A stretch of DNA of 64,000 nt from Gigaspora margarita. Lineage: Eukaryota; Glomeromycota; Glomeromycetes; Diversisporales; Gigasporaceae. A program made the translations under genes and the position numbers. The stretch is taken from assembly GCA_009809945.1 (NCBI GenBank), contig WTPW01000362.1:140517-204516 (forward strand). Reading direction: 5' to 3'. Shown here in pieces: positions 24,380 to 35,788 of the stretch. Every line of letters begins with the position of its first letter. Positions within the stretch are counted from its first letter, which is position 1. The notes beneath the pieces were generated by a model. It had not been told where the DNA came from. It worked only from the letters and a program-made list of their open reading frames with translations, and ran no database searches.

Positions 24380-24658
24380 AAAATTATGAATAATAATAAA
24401 AAAATAGTGAATATATTAGTAAATATTAAAAAAAATTACATTCAAAAAAGATTGATTTCTGAATTTTGATCAAAATTTTTCTGCCAAAATTATCTAATAA
24501 TTTTATTAATTTATATTTTTATGTTGATCTATCAACCCATAAAATCACAGTTATGTTCTAAATGTGATCATCAGTGTGCTAAAACTAATATAGCAAGTTA
24601 TTGTACTTTAATACTTTTTGATTGGTTATATAACCCACAATCAAAATATTAAGACTAA
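24380..24658 (-). repeat. Dispersed repeat C, copy 1 (inverted)
   Basis: Its reverse complement matches 29,345-29,380 plus 29,626-29,800, and parts of 50,500-50,560 plus 51,037-51,200 (GGTTATATAACC, CTATATTAGTTTTAGCA, GATCACATTTAGAA). It lacks the foldback insert at 29,375-29,634. Confidence 0.55.
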
Positions 24659-24680
24659 TACAGTCGGATCCTATAAATGC

Positions 24681-26152
24681 TAGGGCTGTTAATTGGTCCA
24701 GCCCGGACTGACAGTTCTTCAGTCCATCCAGGGACCAGGCTGGTCCAGTCCTTTTTAGAATGGACTGAAAGGACCATTGGTCCTAATAGAAATATCAAAA
24801 TAAACTAAATATTATCATAATAATATGCATTTTGAAACAACTATAAAATGTTGTTTTTGATTAAAATTCAATTACAAACCCCTTAGTTTGTTAGATTAAA
24901 CCACATTTAATGTATAATGAGAACAGGCTGTTGTTTACATTAATAAAATAGAGAAATTTATTAATGACAGCAATGGCGCGTTAGTTGATTTACAATTGCA
25001 CTGTATTTGTGTGAAATAACGCCTATGAGCATTATTTTGGAACACAAGTTTGAAACAAGCTAATGATTAATTTAGCCAAGGAGTTTTAATGATAAAAATT
25101 ATTATTTGCATTTGACTAAATTAACTATTAGCTTGCCTCAAACTTGTGTTCCAAACAATGCCTATATGCAAATACAAGATTATCTAGCTATTATATCTAC
25201 TAGTGTTCCATGTGAACAACTATTTAGTTTAGCTAGATTAACAGTTACTAAATCACAAAATTCACTTGATAATGAAACAGTTTGGGCTGTTTTGTGTTTA
25301 AAATCTTTGGTTTACTGAAGACTTATCATTCTAAATTTTAATTTTACAAAATTTTTTTGTCCTGCTAGCAGGAGCTTTTTTATATACATATATAATTTTA
25401 TGGTGCTTATAAAATATGTATAAAACTTTTATACTAAAATATTTTACTGATTAAATTTTTTTTGATTTTAACTTGAAAATAACCAGATACTAGTAGTATA
25501 CTTTATTTTTTTTATATTTTTTTTATTAAATATATTATGTTTATAAATTTTTAAATATTTGACAGACATGTAAATATTAACAATATTATATTAATAAATT
25601 TTTTTTTTCTATGCAATTAATATCTAATCATATTGTTAATTTACTTTAATATTTTCATATATTAAGACAATTCTTGTCTTGAATTAGCACAAGATTGAAT
25701 ATTTGGCATGCCCAATTATGATTATATTATTTCAATCAAATTATCAAGTGGTTAAAAGTGACAAAAATCTTTTTAACTGATTTTAACTATAATGTTCATA
25801 TTTACGAAGTTAATTAAATAATATTATTTTGCTATTTGCTATATAATATACTATTATTTTCTAATCCATAATTTATGTATGACTAAAATTATCAAACGTA
25901 TTAATTATTGCTCTCTTATATAATATAAGCAAATATTATAAATTTGAAAAGCTTATTGTAAAAATATTGAAATTCTTTATACTAATAACTTAATTTCATC
26001 ATTATAGCAAAAAAGTATTATATTGATTATTGGTCCATCTGGTCTAGCTCTATTCAGTCCTATTCAGTCCTGAACCGCAGTTCAGTCTGGTTTTTTAAAA
26101 GACTAGGCAGTCTTTTAACCAGGATGGACTGGACGGACCAATTAGAGCCCTA
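24681..26152 (+). mobile_element. hAT transposon relic, 1.47 kb, perfect 8-bp duplication
   Basis: The ends TAGGGCTGTTAATTGGTCC and, inverted, TAGGGCTCTAATTGGTCC have the form of Ac-type hAT ends. ATAAATGC is duplicated exactly at 24,673-24,680 and 26,153-26,160. Subterminal CAGTCC and CAGTCTGG words recur. The interior holds a hAT transposase C-terminal relic. The element is much shorter than a full hAT (usually 2.5-4.5 kb), so most of the transposase has been deleted. Confidence 0.92.
25100..25318 (+). pseudogene. hAT transposase C-terminal dimerisation domain relic
   Basis: The frame ending at the stop at 25,316 contains IQDYLAIISTSVPCEQLFS, then SQNSLDNETVWAVLCLKS. This matches the hAT dimerisation domain (YLxIxATSVPSERxFSxAG, then RxxLxxExVxxLxxLK). 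This domain holds transposase subunits together and contributes to the active fold. The catalytic acidic residues of the N-terminal RNase-H part and the BED finger are absent; only about 60 residues survive. It is the only recognisable DNA-transposase coding remnant in the window. Confidence 0.85.
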
Positions 26153-26350
26153 ATAAATGCAACCCCTCTAAATGCAATATCTCTCTAAATTCATGACTAA
26201 AGCTAGGCCTGCAATTGGACTTATAGATAAATGCACATTCTTTATTTTGCAATTGCACAAAATTTTTTAGCCCAATTATAGTAAATTCACTCTATAAATG
26301 CATGCATATGACTATTAGCCAATAAAAATATTAGCTTTTTTGGATTAAGC

Positions 26351-27545
26351 ATACAAGGTGAAATTTTGAATTTTTGTCTAAATTAAGCTTAATTTAGACC
26401 AAAATTTAAAATAATACCTTTGCATATTATTTTATACTTCTATAATGCTAAAATTTTGTTAAGCTCATCAACATAAAAGTAAAAAATTATGTATGCTATA
26501 GATTAATAATAAATTCAAATAGCAGGGTTTAATAAATCTTTATTAAAGGGTTATTCACAAATATATAAGTAAAATTAGCTAACATCCTAATAGAGCATTG
26601 TGTAAGTATTGTACAAAGATATAACAGAAATGAATGCAATGAGTGTATAGTTTATACAATGAATTAAGTGATATTTGTTCACAAAATCTTATATCTAAGT
26701 GGTCTGCATGACTTATTCATCAAATTTTGTTTATTTTTCACATATTTTCATCTTTGCCGTGATTTGTTTATGAAATGCATGTACTAACCAGTACTATATA
26801 TATATAGTGAACAAAATAAAAAGACCAAAACTATAGTAATTTACAGATGCTATAATAAATAATAGTAAAAAATTAATTTTTGTGCATAAATATTGGTGGT
26901 CTGATGCAAATTTTTGTGTCTATTCATTTGATATTAGAAATTTTTCATTTTTTTCATAGGATTTTTTATTTGGTTGATGGAATGATAATTACTGATCATC
27001 AAAGATAATTTAAGAATATCTATTTTTTCATAATTGAACCAGATAATATAACTTAAGTTTCTAAATATCATTTTTCCGAAAGGGTATTTACCAACAAAGT
27101 TAGCTGGTGCTACTAAATGCAAGCTGGTATTATGTTCTTTTGGAAAAATGGCTTGTACAGTAACTATTACAATAATACAAACACAAAGCTAATATTACTT
27201 TAACTACATACTAAATAATTATGCAAGTAAATTTTTGAAAAAATTGTATTTATTTCGTATGTTTCCATAAGTGTAAAAATCATAGATATTTATACTATAC
27301 TAATTATGTAATGCAATCTTATGCAAAAATATGCAACTTGCGAACAAAAATATACAAACTTGTGAAAGAAAATTGACTTTATCATAGTTGCTAAACACCA
27401 TATGTTACATGAACTAATAAAAATAATTTTATATAAAAATACTTATTTATTTATTTATTATATTATTATAATTATTATTATTATTTTATAAGATATATTT
27501 ATCATACTAAAAAATATCCTAACCCTTCAACCTAACCATTACCCT
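26351..27545. other. AT-rich sequence, no recognisable gene
   Basis: No supported gene. Short words such as ACAATAATACAAACACAAAGC near 27,170 recall the degenerate tandem family at 30,540-30,960. CCTAACCCTTCAACCTAACC lies at about 27,518-27,540. Confidence 0.3.
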
Positions 27546-27549
27546 AACT

Positions 27550-27990
27550 CTAAACTAAACAGATACCAGAAAATGAAAGAGCAAGGGTTAACACCAGTAA
27601 AACTAAACTATGAAATGGTGATACCAAAAATCGGTGACCGATAGCAAATACAACCACAGAACCTAGAAATTGACAATAAGAGATGCATAATATAAGCAAC
27701 TATATGCAAGATACCACTGAAAACAAGAGTGAAATCATCAGCAGCAAAAATGACAATATGACAACATGATGATACCAGAAATCAGAAATACCAGTCAACA
27801 TAACCATAGCATCTAGAAATCAACCAAGAAAAGTAAGAATACCTATGAGCTACGAATAAAGTGCCAAAGCAATAGCATTGCAACTACATACCAGAAACTG
27901 GCAAAAGCACCAATACCATAAACAACAATGCAATAACACCAACAAACGACGGCACCAAAAATCAATGACACTAGCAAATGATGACACAGA
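27550..27990. repeat. CA-rich degenerate minisatellite-like tract
   Basis: It repeats variants of ATACCAGAAATCA, CACCAATAC and AGCAACAATG, strongly purine/C-biased on the plus strand and unlike the surrounding AT sequence. Period and copy number cannot be fixed by eye. A similar short tract occurs at about 46,330-46,500. Confidence 0.45.
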
Positions 27991-28559
27991 GAAAAAAATG
28001 GTAAAAAGCAAAAAAGACAATCTTATAAAAAAAAAATTAAATTAGTACTATGCATAATAAAAAAAAATAAATTTAGATAACTGATAATGAAAATAAAAAC
28101 TTATCTATGTAAAAAAATATTGATTATTTAATTGATGATTGCTATTTATCCCTGTGACCGGGAACCCCTTCTTCTGATGCATCTATGTACCTCTATCCAA
28201 AATGGAAATGATTATCATTGTTGTTATTTTTTGATTAATGTTAATAACAAAACTAACTGTTAAGGTTAGGGTCAGGGTCAAGAGAGTGTTAGAGTTAGAG
28301 AGGTTTGAAAGAAATTTATACCAAAATTTTGCAAGAAATTTTTTTTGCTATAATGCAAAAAATAGTTTCATATGCGAAATTTCAAGATAAAGATGATTTT
28401 TTAAATAAACAAATATTTTTTAATTTTAATTTACACACTGATCTTTTATATAGCATCTACATATCTGATGCTGATTGGCTAGGAACTGGTTTTTAAACTA
28501 GTTTGGGGCACATAGATGCACGCCCCTTCTTCATCAAACTTCCAGGTTGGGACTCATAG
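27991..28559. other. Unassigned sequence
   Basis: TTAGGGTCAGGGTCA with GTTAGAGTTAGAG (about 28,260-28,300) is one of the telomere-like tracts. The small open frame at 28,305-28,496 has no recognisable features. Confidence 0.3.
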
Positions 28560-28760
28560 TTGGCTGGATCAGAATTGTTCAATTTTTGCCCTATTATAAA
28601 AAATTTTACTAATAAAATAATATCTATTCATTAAGTAAAAAATGTCCAGCTATAGAACCTGCTAACAACTATGGCTAAATGCTAATACACCCAACTCAGA
28701 AATTTGGTATTCAATAGATAATTTTATTAGATAAGTATGTAAAATAGATCTATCTACATA
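28560..28760. repeat. Dispersed repeat D, copy 2
   Basis: It shares AGTTGGCT, AAAAAATTTTACTAATAAA, ATCTATTCATTAAGTAAAA and TGTCCAGCTAT with 31,980-32,170 and, inverted, with 22,260-22,460. Confidence 0.55.
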
Positions 28761-28939
28761 TTATCTATCTTCTTGCAAATTTTTTTGATATTGGGATAAC
28801 TATATGAATTATCACTCCAAGCAGCGCAATAAAGATTTTGAAATCAACAGGAGTTCCTTTAATTGGAGTTTCTCGATTACCTTTGATTAGATGCCTTGTC
28901 ATTCTTGCTAGAGTATTTTAAAAGCTCTAAAAGAAGGTA

Positions 28940-29800
28940 TGCCACTTGACACCTCCTATAAAAAATATCAAGAATGTTATCACAATTCGCAATTGTTTAA
29001 TCCAAAAATCAGCCTTAACACATACAGTATTGTGTATCAATTTGTAACAAAAATTCTTTATAGTATCATAGTAAAATTCATGAATAATTGATGTACATAC
29101 ATATGTATGTATGTACTAATTTTTTTTTATAGTAAGTCATCGCAATACAGAAATAGTTGGTAAGTTTTGTAACTGATGCTATGTTAACCTCTCAACATTT
29201 GTGATTTGCTGTAAAAAATTTTGTTACAAATTGACACACAATACTGTATATGATTAAGGTTGATTTGGTACTATCGCACTATTATGATTAAACAATTGTA
29301 ATAATGAATTTGAATTATGATAACATTCTTGATCATAACTTGCTCATAGTCAACATTTTGATAATGGGTTATATAACATAGCACAGGCTTTTTACAGCTG
29401 CCACACCTTGATTAGTGCATCAAGGGTACATTAAGTGTAACCCGGATTTGCATGAGAAGAGCATCTTTCTGCGTTGAGAATACAAAGCAAATTTCCAATT
29501 ATATATATAATTGTCAATTTTGCTTTGTATTCTTAACGCTCCCTTCATGCAAATTCGGATTACACTCAATGCACTAATTGAGGCAGGAAGCTGTTAAACA
29601 TTGAAAAAACCTGTGCTTTGCTATATTAGTTTTAGTATACTGATCACATTTAGAATATAACCATGATTTTATTTGCTAGTAGATCAAAACTATGCACTAT
29701 AAGAATTGCTGAGAAACTTAGTGATTATCAGATAATCTGGGTGACAAAAATACATGAAAAATGTAAAAATCTAGAAATCAATTATCTAAATTTTGATAGA
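28940..29800 (+). repeat. Dispersed repeat C, copy 2, with inverted arms
   Basis: The segment 28,965-29,330 is an imperfect palindrome with arms containing AAGAATGTTATCACAATTC and CAGTATTGTGTATCAATTTG. It continues into the C sequence, interrupted at 29,375-29,634 by a foldback MITE. Related copies: 24,380-24,658 (inverted) and 50,400-51,240. Confidence 0.6.
29375..29634. mobile_element. Foldback MITE, about 260 bp
   Basis: The arms containing AGCACAGGCTTTTTACAGCTG and TACAAAGCAAA are repeated inverted about a centre near 29,505. TATA borders suggest a TA duplication. Absent from the related copies of repeat C. Confidence 0.65.
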
Positions 29801-30539
29801 ATATAATTTTTCTTGATATTTGCTATCATATTTATTATTTTTTTATTAATCTTATTTTTCTTTTTTATCTATTGCAGAGCAATTGTTCTTGTACTTGTTC
29901 TTGAACTTGAGACCATTATTCAAAGCACTTTCAAATTAGTGAAATATTTTGATTGACTTTTTTAACTATTTTTTCATCCAAGATATTTTGTGATAAATTT
30001 ACATTTCACGATTTTAAAGAGTTGTTTTATAATGAATAATAATTATAAGGTTTAATACATTAATATTTACCATTAGAAATTATTACAGATCTGTATGGTA
30101 CGATACGGATGTAGAATTGTATAGTATAAATTAATATTTTTACAAATTGGTATAGGTAAGTAGATCAGTATAGTACACCCAAAATTTTAAAATCTGTACC
30201 ATACTAATCCGGTGTTACTGTAGGGTTAAAATTAGGTGAGTGAATCCATATAGTATAGGATGAATTTTTAAAGGGTTGGGATATTGAGTAGATTTTGTTT
30301 TCTAGTTATTAAGGTTCAAAAATTTGTTATATGTTATAAAAAACAATTTTATTGTTTTATGTAAATTTTCAAAATTTTTATGATATTAAAGATTTTTGAA
30401 ACTTAAATAAAATATGTATTTCATAAACTTTTATAAGTTAATATTTTGTAAATATTATGCAAGTTTACATATTTTTTATATAATGTAAAAACTTTTGGAA
30501 GTTTATGCACAGATATTTTTGCTGATTAAGAGTCACTAC
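29801..30539. other. AT-rich sequence, no recognisable gene
   Basis: A weak inverted repeat around GATCTGTATGGTACGATACGG (30,090) and ATCTGTACCATACTAATCCGG (30,190) suggests a small foldback remnant. No gene is seen. Confidence 0.35.
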
Positions 30540-30960
30540 ATAACTGTAAGATAGACATTAAGATAATGCAAATACAAACTAACATACTATTTGCTGCAAT
30601 AGCCTGTAAGTTTTTTAATTGAATTTTTTTAGTAAATTATAACAAATACAAATGATAATACAATAAAAGCATAACTTTAATTATATATTGTGTATCATTG
30701 CAATAGTGGTAAGTTTTTTAAATAAATTTTTTACAATTGACACCAACAATAATGCCAATAGAAACTAATATTACTTTAACTATTGTACTGTTTGTTAACA
30801 CAATAGTCTGTTAGTTTTTAAATAAATGCTTTATAGTAAACTATTCTAAACATCAATAGTAATAGTAGCATGAAATAATATATTTTAATTATTACTATGT
30901 CACTACAAGTCTAAAATTTTTAATTAAATTTTTTACAAAAATATTTCATTTTATGCAGAT
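30540..30960. repeat. Degenerate tandem repeat, about 100-112 bp period, four units
   Basis: The block CAATAGCCTGTAAGTTTTTT recurs in variant form at about 30,597, 30,704, 30,800 and 30,902, each followed by an AATTxAATTTTTTAC-like stretch and ACAAACTAAT-like sequence. Similar units occur at 40,540-41,990. Confidence 0.6.
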
Positions 30961-31134
30961 ATAGTATGTACATATATACATATTTAGCTTATAATTTTAA
31001 TATTATAACTAAATCTATTATAACTATATAGTAAGAAATTTTCTGTTTCTGGTTTTAGCGCAACTATGTTGTGCAGCTACATTATTACCATAATAGTAAT
31101 TTTATTAATAAGATATATCATAACCAATTATTGG

Positions 31135-31401
31135 TTAATAAAGGGTTACATAATTATGATTTGATTGGCATTCCATAATTGCAACCCTTCCAAAATACAT
31201 ATTCAGGGCTGGTCCTGATGACATGCATTTATAGGGGTCTAACTGTATATCAGTGAGCAAGTTATAATCAAAAATATCATCACAATTCAACAATCGATAT
31301 ATGAAAATAAATTTGAAGAAATGTGCCATAGTTGGTAAATAAGATGCTATAAATGAATTCACAGGACATCCATTTGTTACAAGATTACTATTCATACCCA
31401 T
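31135..31401 (-). other. Unrecognised 88-codon open frame
   Basis: A minus-strand frame starting at 31,401 has fairly even composition (GRVAIMECQSNHNY, QLDPYKCMSSGPALN) compared with the low-complexity frames around it. I recognise no domain and see no splice context. It could be a short relic of a mobile or host gene, or chance. Confidence 0.15.
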
Positions 31402-31402
31402 G

Positions 31403-31707
31403 ATAGTATATAAAATCTATGTGCACATATGCACATGTCTTACAAAAGTTTCAAATATTTTTGCTAGGAATGTGCACATAGTTCACATACTTTGGGCTAA
31501 ATAATGCGCCAAAACTATTAGTAAATACAGAAGTTGTGCATATAGAGCACACTGTGCACATAATTCATTGTATAAATACTTTATATTTATCTATATAAAT
31601 TAATATAGCAAAGTTATATAGTGCACAAATTTTAAATTTGTTTACATAAATTATATGTACAATGTGCACAAGATTTACATACTTTTGGGATCAGATTTTA
31701 TATACTA
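31403..31707. repeat. Inverted-repeat tract rich in GTGCACATA
   Basis: TATATAAAATCTATGTGCACA on the left is inverted on the right (TGTGCACAAGATTTACATAC, then TTTTATATA). At least five GTGCACA words lie between. Probably a foldback element with decayed ends. Confidence 0.45.
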
Positions 31708-31880
31708 TAGTCAGACCTCTCTAAATGCAAGTCATTGGGCCAAAATTTTGATAGCTAGCATTTAGAGAACAATAAGAAAAATTGTATTTATAGAGGTTAG
31801 AAATATATTTGGGCCAGAAATTAAGGTTGCATTTAGAGAGGTGTTGCATTTAGGGGGTTGCATTTAGGGAGGTCTGACTG
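31708..31880. mobile_element. Tigger/pogo-like MITE, 173 bp (family T, copy 1)
   Basis: The ends TAGTCAGACCTCTCTAAATG and, inverted, CAGTCAGACCTCCCTAAATG are flanked by TA. The interior contains CTAGCATTTAGAGAACAATAA. Nearly identical in length and sequence to copies at 32,286 and 35,789 (32,286 is in the opposite orientation). Confidence 0.9.
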
Positions 31881-31979
31881 TATTTATAATATCAAATGAG
31901 CAATTTGTAAGTATAAGGTATTGTGAACTTATACAGAAGGATTACCAAAATTCTGAATCATTATATCAGAGTGCATTAG

Positions 31980-32170
31980 AATCATAGTTGGCTAAATTGA
32001 AATTGCCCCAAGATCATAAAAAATTTTACTAATAAATTATATCTATTCATTAAGTAAAACATGTCTAGCTATTAATTTTGCTATAGAACTTGATAACAAT
32101 TAGAGCAAAATGCTAACCTAGATCTGACACATTCAATCTGAAACTTTGGAGATAGCTCTGTAAAAATCAG
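31980..32170. repeat. Dispersed repeat D, copy 3
   Basis: It shares TAGTTGGCTA, AAAAAATTTTACTAATAAAT, ATCTATTCATTAAGTAAAA and TGTCTAGCTAT with 28,560-28,760. Confidence 0.55.
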
Positions 32171-32285
32171 TATTGTGTAGTAAGTATCAACTTGAGTGGG
32201 TTAATGCTGATTGGTAAGTATAATGTATTTGTATTGTAAATCTGAGAAGTCGATTGAGTAATATCAGTATAAAATTTTGTAAATA

Positions 32286-32459
32286 CAGTCAGACCTCTCT
32301 AAATGCAACCTCTCTAAATGCAACACCTCTCTAAATGCAATCATAAATTCTGGTCCAAATATATTTCTAACCTCTATAAATACAATTTTTTTTATTGTTC
32401 TCTAAATGCTAGCTATCAAAAGTTTGGCCCAATAACTTGCATTTAGAGAGATCTGACTG
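32286..32459. mobile_element. Tigger/pogo-like MITE, 174 bp (family T, copy 2)
   Basis: The ends CAGTCAGACCTCTCTAAATG and, inverted, CAGTCAGATCTCTCTAAATG are flanked by TA (32,284-32,285; 32,460-32,461). Subterminal copies of CTCTCTAAATGCAA are tandem at the left end. Confidence 0.92.
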
Positions 32460-32589
32460 TACAATGTATTGTGTAATAGATATCACTTAGTGAACAAATT
32501 ATAAGATCATAGGTGTTGCTATTTAAGAAAGGAAATTTGGATATTTATTTGTTCTCACTCTTGTTTTTGCTACAAGCTAGACACAAGTT

Positions 32590-32965
32590 TAGCTTTGTTG
32601 TTAAGTACCCCAGTAGTACCAACAAATTTTTACTGATCTGCAATCTAGAACATTTGATTTACATGTCTTATCCAATAATGATTCATGTTTTGATATAATG
32701 TAATACAATCAGGAAGATCAAAACAAAATATTTGCTTTTTCAAAAATCACTTATATCATGAAAATTTGCATAATAAACCACTTTCTGTACTCTAACAAAA
32801 AATTTTTTTGAACAATTTTACTCAAAAAACCTTCTAACTCTAAGTTTAGCATAGACCCTAATCTTAACTTATACAAGTTCAAAGATTTTTAGTAACAATG
32901 TTCTAGATTGCAGATCAGTGAAAATTTGTTGGTGCTACTGGGGTAGTTTTTTGTTGTTAGTGCCC
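32590..32965. repeat. Foldback repeat, about 375 bp
   Basis: The arm at about 32,597-32,655, with ACCCCAGTAGTACCAACAAA and CTGATCTGCAATCTAGAACA, is repeated inverted at about 32,905-32,955. The loop contains CTCTAAGTTTAG and CCCTAATCTTAAC, a telomere-like tract. Confidence 0.65.
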
Positions 32966-33334
32966 ACTTGGCTACCAAGGTGTAAAAAGCAGCATTTAGA
33001 GTATTAAAGTATTTAGAGTTGATAGGTATAATTAATAACCCAGATAAACAATTCTGATATTGAAGTTTGGTACTTTGATAGTCTGGCTGTCCAGCTTGTA
33101 TATTGAAGAAAGCAATGCTAGAAATTAACTAAAGATCATATAAGCACTGAGGAAAGATTATATATAGTATTTTTTTGTAATTGGTATTATCATTAAACCA
33201 GGTGATTGAGTGATAAATACCAATACAATATTTGTACTTACAAAAATAATATTGTACATCATTAAGGAAATCAATCAAAACAAAAATAAAATTATTTTGC
33301 TGTCACAAATATCTACTAATTTCTTATATAAAAG
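32966..33334. other. AT-rich sequence, no recognisable gene
   Basis: Nothing supportable apart from the 8-mer that becomes the duplication of the next element. Confidence 0.3.
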
Positions 33335-33741
33335 TAGAGTTCCAAACTTTTTGACCCTTTTTTTTTTTGTTATATTTAATTAATAATTTTAGAAAACTGA
33401 TCTTTTAAGCTACTTTTAATTATTATTAAAGTTGCAAAAGTAACATTTCTACAAATTTCTAGATAGAGTTTTGTAATCCTCATATAAGTTTTTGAGTTAT
33501 CTAAATTTTAAAATCAAACAAAATGGGTCAACTGGGTAACTGGGACCTGTTTTTTTCTATTTTTATAGATTAGATAACTCAAAAATAATAGAAATATCCA
33601 AGAATATTTGTAATAAATCTATATAGAATAGTTATTTATCTGTAAACTTTATTATTAATAAGGAGATAATTGAAAAGGCCAAATTTTGAAAATCTTGAAC
33701 AAATATGCGTACAAAACTGGGTCACCCAATTTGGAACCCTA
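33335..33741. mobile_element. hAT-like MITE, 407 bp
   Basis: The ends TAGAGTTCCAAACTTTTTGAC and, inverted, TAGGGTTCCAAATTGGGTGAC are flanked by TATAAAAG (33,327-33,334) and TATAAGAG (33,742-33,749), 7 of 8 identical. The TAGGGTTCC end is shared with the elements at 22,943 and 50,742. Confidence 0.82.
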
Positions 33742-33855
33742 TATAAGAGTATAAAAACAGTAATTGGCACTGCTTAATAATGAGAATAAAAAAAGTTCAA
33801 TTGCACTTTGCCATTTTTAATTTGCTATATCCAAAATTGTAAAAAAATTAAAATA

Positions 33856-34073
33856 CCGTATCCTATCATGAATAAGCACCTCCTTTTTTGAAATTTCAAA
33901 CTCAACATTCTTGATAACTATCTTATCAAACTTAATAAAAATTTTTTTATTTAAATTTTATAGATCTATAAAATTTAAATAAAAAAATTTTTATTAAGTT
34001 TGATAAGATAGTTATCAAGAATGTTGAGTTTGAAATTTCAAAAAAGGGGGTGCTTATTCATGATAGGATACGG
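33856..34073. mobile_element. 218-bp near-perfect palindromic MITE, TA-flanked
   Basis: The left arm (CCGTATCCTATCATGAATAA) and right arm are inverses along the entire length; I see one mismatch (CCTCC versus CCCCC). TA lies on both sides (33,854-33,855; 34,074-34,075). The centre is ATTTTATAGATCTATAAAAT. It carries the AATAAGCACC word of the larger element at 4,792-7,201. The near identity indicates a young insertion. Confidence 0.92.
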
Positions 34074-34081
34074 TAAGTTAA

Positions 34082-35004
34082 TTGATAATCTGCCTGTTAA
34101 CTGGAAAGTGACGAAATGTGGCATGCTTCTATCTAAAATTTTTTCTTATTAAGTTAACAACATATGCCCACTAATTGAAAGTTGTAGAGCTCATTGAGAT
34201 GCATCTAACAGTAGTTAGATCATCCAAATTAGCACAGTAGATGGTGAGATATCATTAAAAAACAATTGGCTGACTATATAAAATCCCGTGACAGAGATTA
34301 CATATAAAAATCACTATAGGCAAAATGTGGTGTGCTTCCATCTAAAAGTTTTTTTCTTATGAAGTTAACGATACATGTCAACTAATTAAAAGTTGTAGAG
34401 CTCGTTGAGATGCATCTAACAGTAGTTAGATCATCCTAATCAGCCCAGTGAATGGCAGATTTCATCAAAAAATGATTGGCTGACTATATAAAATCTCTAT
34501 ATAAAACAAACATTGTTTACATAAAGATTTTATATAGTCAGCCAATCGTTTTTTGATGATATCTCGCCATCCGCTGAGCTAATTTGGATGATCTAACCAC
34601 CGTTAGATGCGTCTTAATGAGCTCTACAACTTTCAATTAGTAAACATGTATCCAATAGTTAAAAAACTTTATTACCTAAAATATCATTAAGTATCTGGCT
34701 AAGTTCAGCCTGATCATTAACTTAGTAAGAAAAAACTTTTAGATGGAAGCATGCCACATTTCGCCTATAGCGATTTTTATATGTAATTTCCGTTATGGGA
34801 TTTTATATAGTTGGTCAATCGTTTTTTGACTATATCTCGCTATCCACTGGGCTGATTTGGATAATCTAACCACCATTAGATGTGTTTTAGCAAGCTCTAC
34901 AACTTTTAATTAGTAGGCATATGCGTTAACTTAATAAGAAAAAAAAATTTTAGATGGAAGCACGCCACATTTTGTCACTCTCCAGTTGACAGGTAGATTA
35001 TCAA
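34082..35004. mobile_element. Multi-palindrome element with long terminal inverted repeats, 0.92 kb
   Basis: The ends TTGATAATCTGCCTGTTAACT and, inverted, TTGATAATCTACCTGTCAACT continue for over 60 bp (AGTGACGAAATGTGGCATGC). TTAA flanks both ends (34,078-34,081; 35,005-35,008), but because the termini are palindromic this could be part of the repeat. Inside, a unit with AAAGTTGTAGAGCTC and ATCTAACAGTAGTTAGATCAT alternates with AATGATTGGCTGACTATATAA in both orientations at least four times. A truncated relative lies at 42,085-42,580. Confidence 0.75.
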
Positions 35005-35067
35005 TTAATATAACATATCAGATATAATTATTTGCATGTTGATGTTATAATAAATTTATTATTATTT

Positions 35068-35583
35068 TTTTTTTTTTTTAACTTTGGCGAATCTTGCCGT
35101 GACTTTATTATAAATCTTTATGCGAACCCCGAAGGGTATTACATTTATTAACTATGTTAACATGTTTACAACTAGCCTGACTTCACCCGGTTACTACTAA
35201 TAGCACAGAGATGCGACCCACCGCAATGACCCCTGAAGAGGTCACTTCGCCGAACACCGAAACAGAATTTTAGCTAAACGGGTCGGCGGCGCCACGAGTT
35301 CATGTAGTATCAATGTAGATCCAGACTTAGGCCTCACATTACGTCTCGTGACTTTGGTTATTCCAAATCGGGGTCCTAGCACGATTTTCTTCATAGCCAC
35401 AAATTCTCGAAATAACAGCTGCCCAATTAAGTCTGTCATATGACATCCTGGGTCCCTGTTTCCCATAGTGTTTCAGTTCTCTAATCGGCTGGCTTTTTTA
35501 TTTCACCTTTGGGAGGAATTGAACCGGCAACCTTGCGATTTGTATCTTCGGAGCATAACCGCTATGCTATCGACCCGGAGGAC
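35068..35583 (-). mobile_element. tRNA-headed SINE-like retroelement, minus strand, about 516 bp
   Basis: Read on the minus strand, the head at about 35,583-35,505 contains TAGCATAGCGGTTATGC (A-box-like) and GGTTCAATTCC (B box, pol III internal promoter). The element ends in an A-run (T-run on plus at 35,066-35,081). The flanks ATAATAAATTTATTAT (35,047 on) and ATAATAAAATTTATTAT (35,584 on) form a target duplication with one indel. The body is markedly GC-richer than the surroundings. The 74-codon minus-strand frame inside has no recognised domain and is probably accidental. It would be mobilised by a LINE. Confidence 0.75.
35505..35583 (-). promoter_or_regulatory. tRNA-like pol III promoter of the minus-strand SINE
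   Basis: An A-box-like TAGCATAGCGG and a B box GGTTCAATTCC are spaced about 40 nt apart, as in tRNA genes. A full cloverleaf was not confirmed, so the parental tRNA is not named. Confidence 0.6.
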
Positions 35584-35788
35584 ATAATAAAATTTATTAT
35601 AATTCTATTACTATAAATTAATATTAATATATTTTTTAAAAAAATTTACTTTCATTCATTATGCACACTTTGTACCTTTGAGTTTTAAAAAATTGACCTC
35701 TGTTTATTATGCACACTGTGTATCTTTGAAATTAGTTTGAGGTATAAATAATATTAATAACATGCATTAGTAAGTTACCTACAGTATA

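Larger units (their letters stand above)
24661..26350. mobile_element. Tigger-like MITE interrupted by a hAT element; right end unclear
   Basis: The left end CAGTCGGATCCTATAAATGC follows TA (24,659-24,660). The sequence resumes after the hAT element with AACCCCTCTAAATGCAATATC, like the interior of the 174-bp CAGTCAGACC family. No right terminal repeat could be found, so the end is an estimate. Confidence 0.5.

Noticed and set aside
34082-35004. piggyBac assignment from flanking TTAA
   Set aside because: The termini themselves are palindromic TTAATTGATAATC, so TTAA could be part of the repeat. No piggyBac-type CCC ends.
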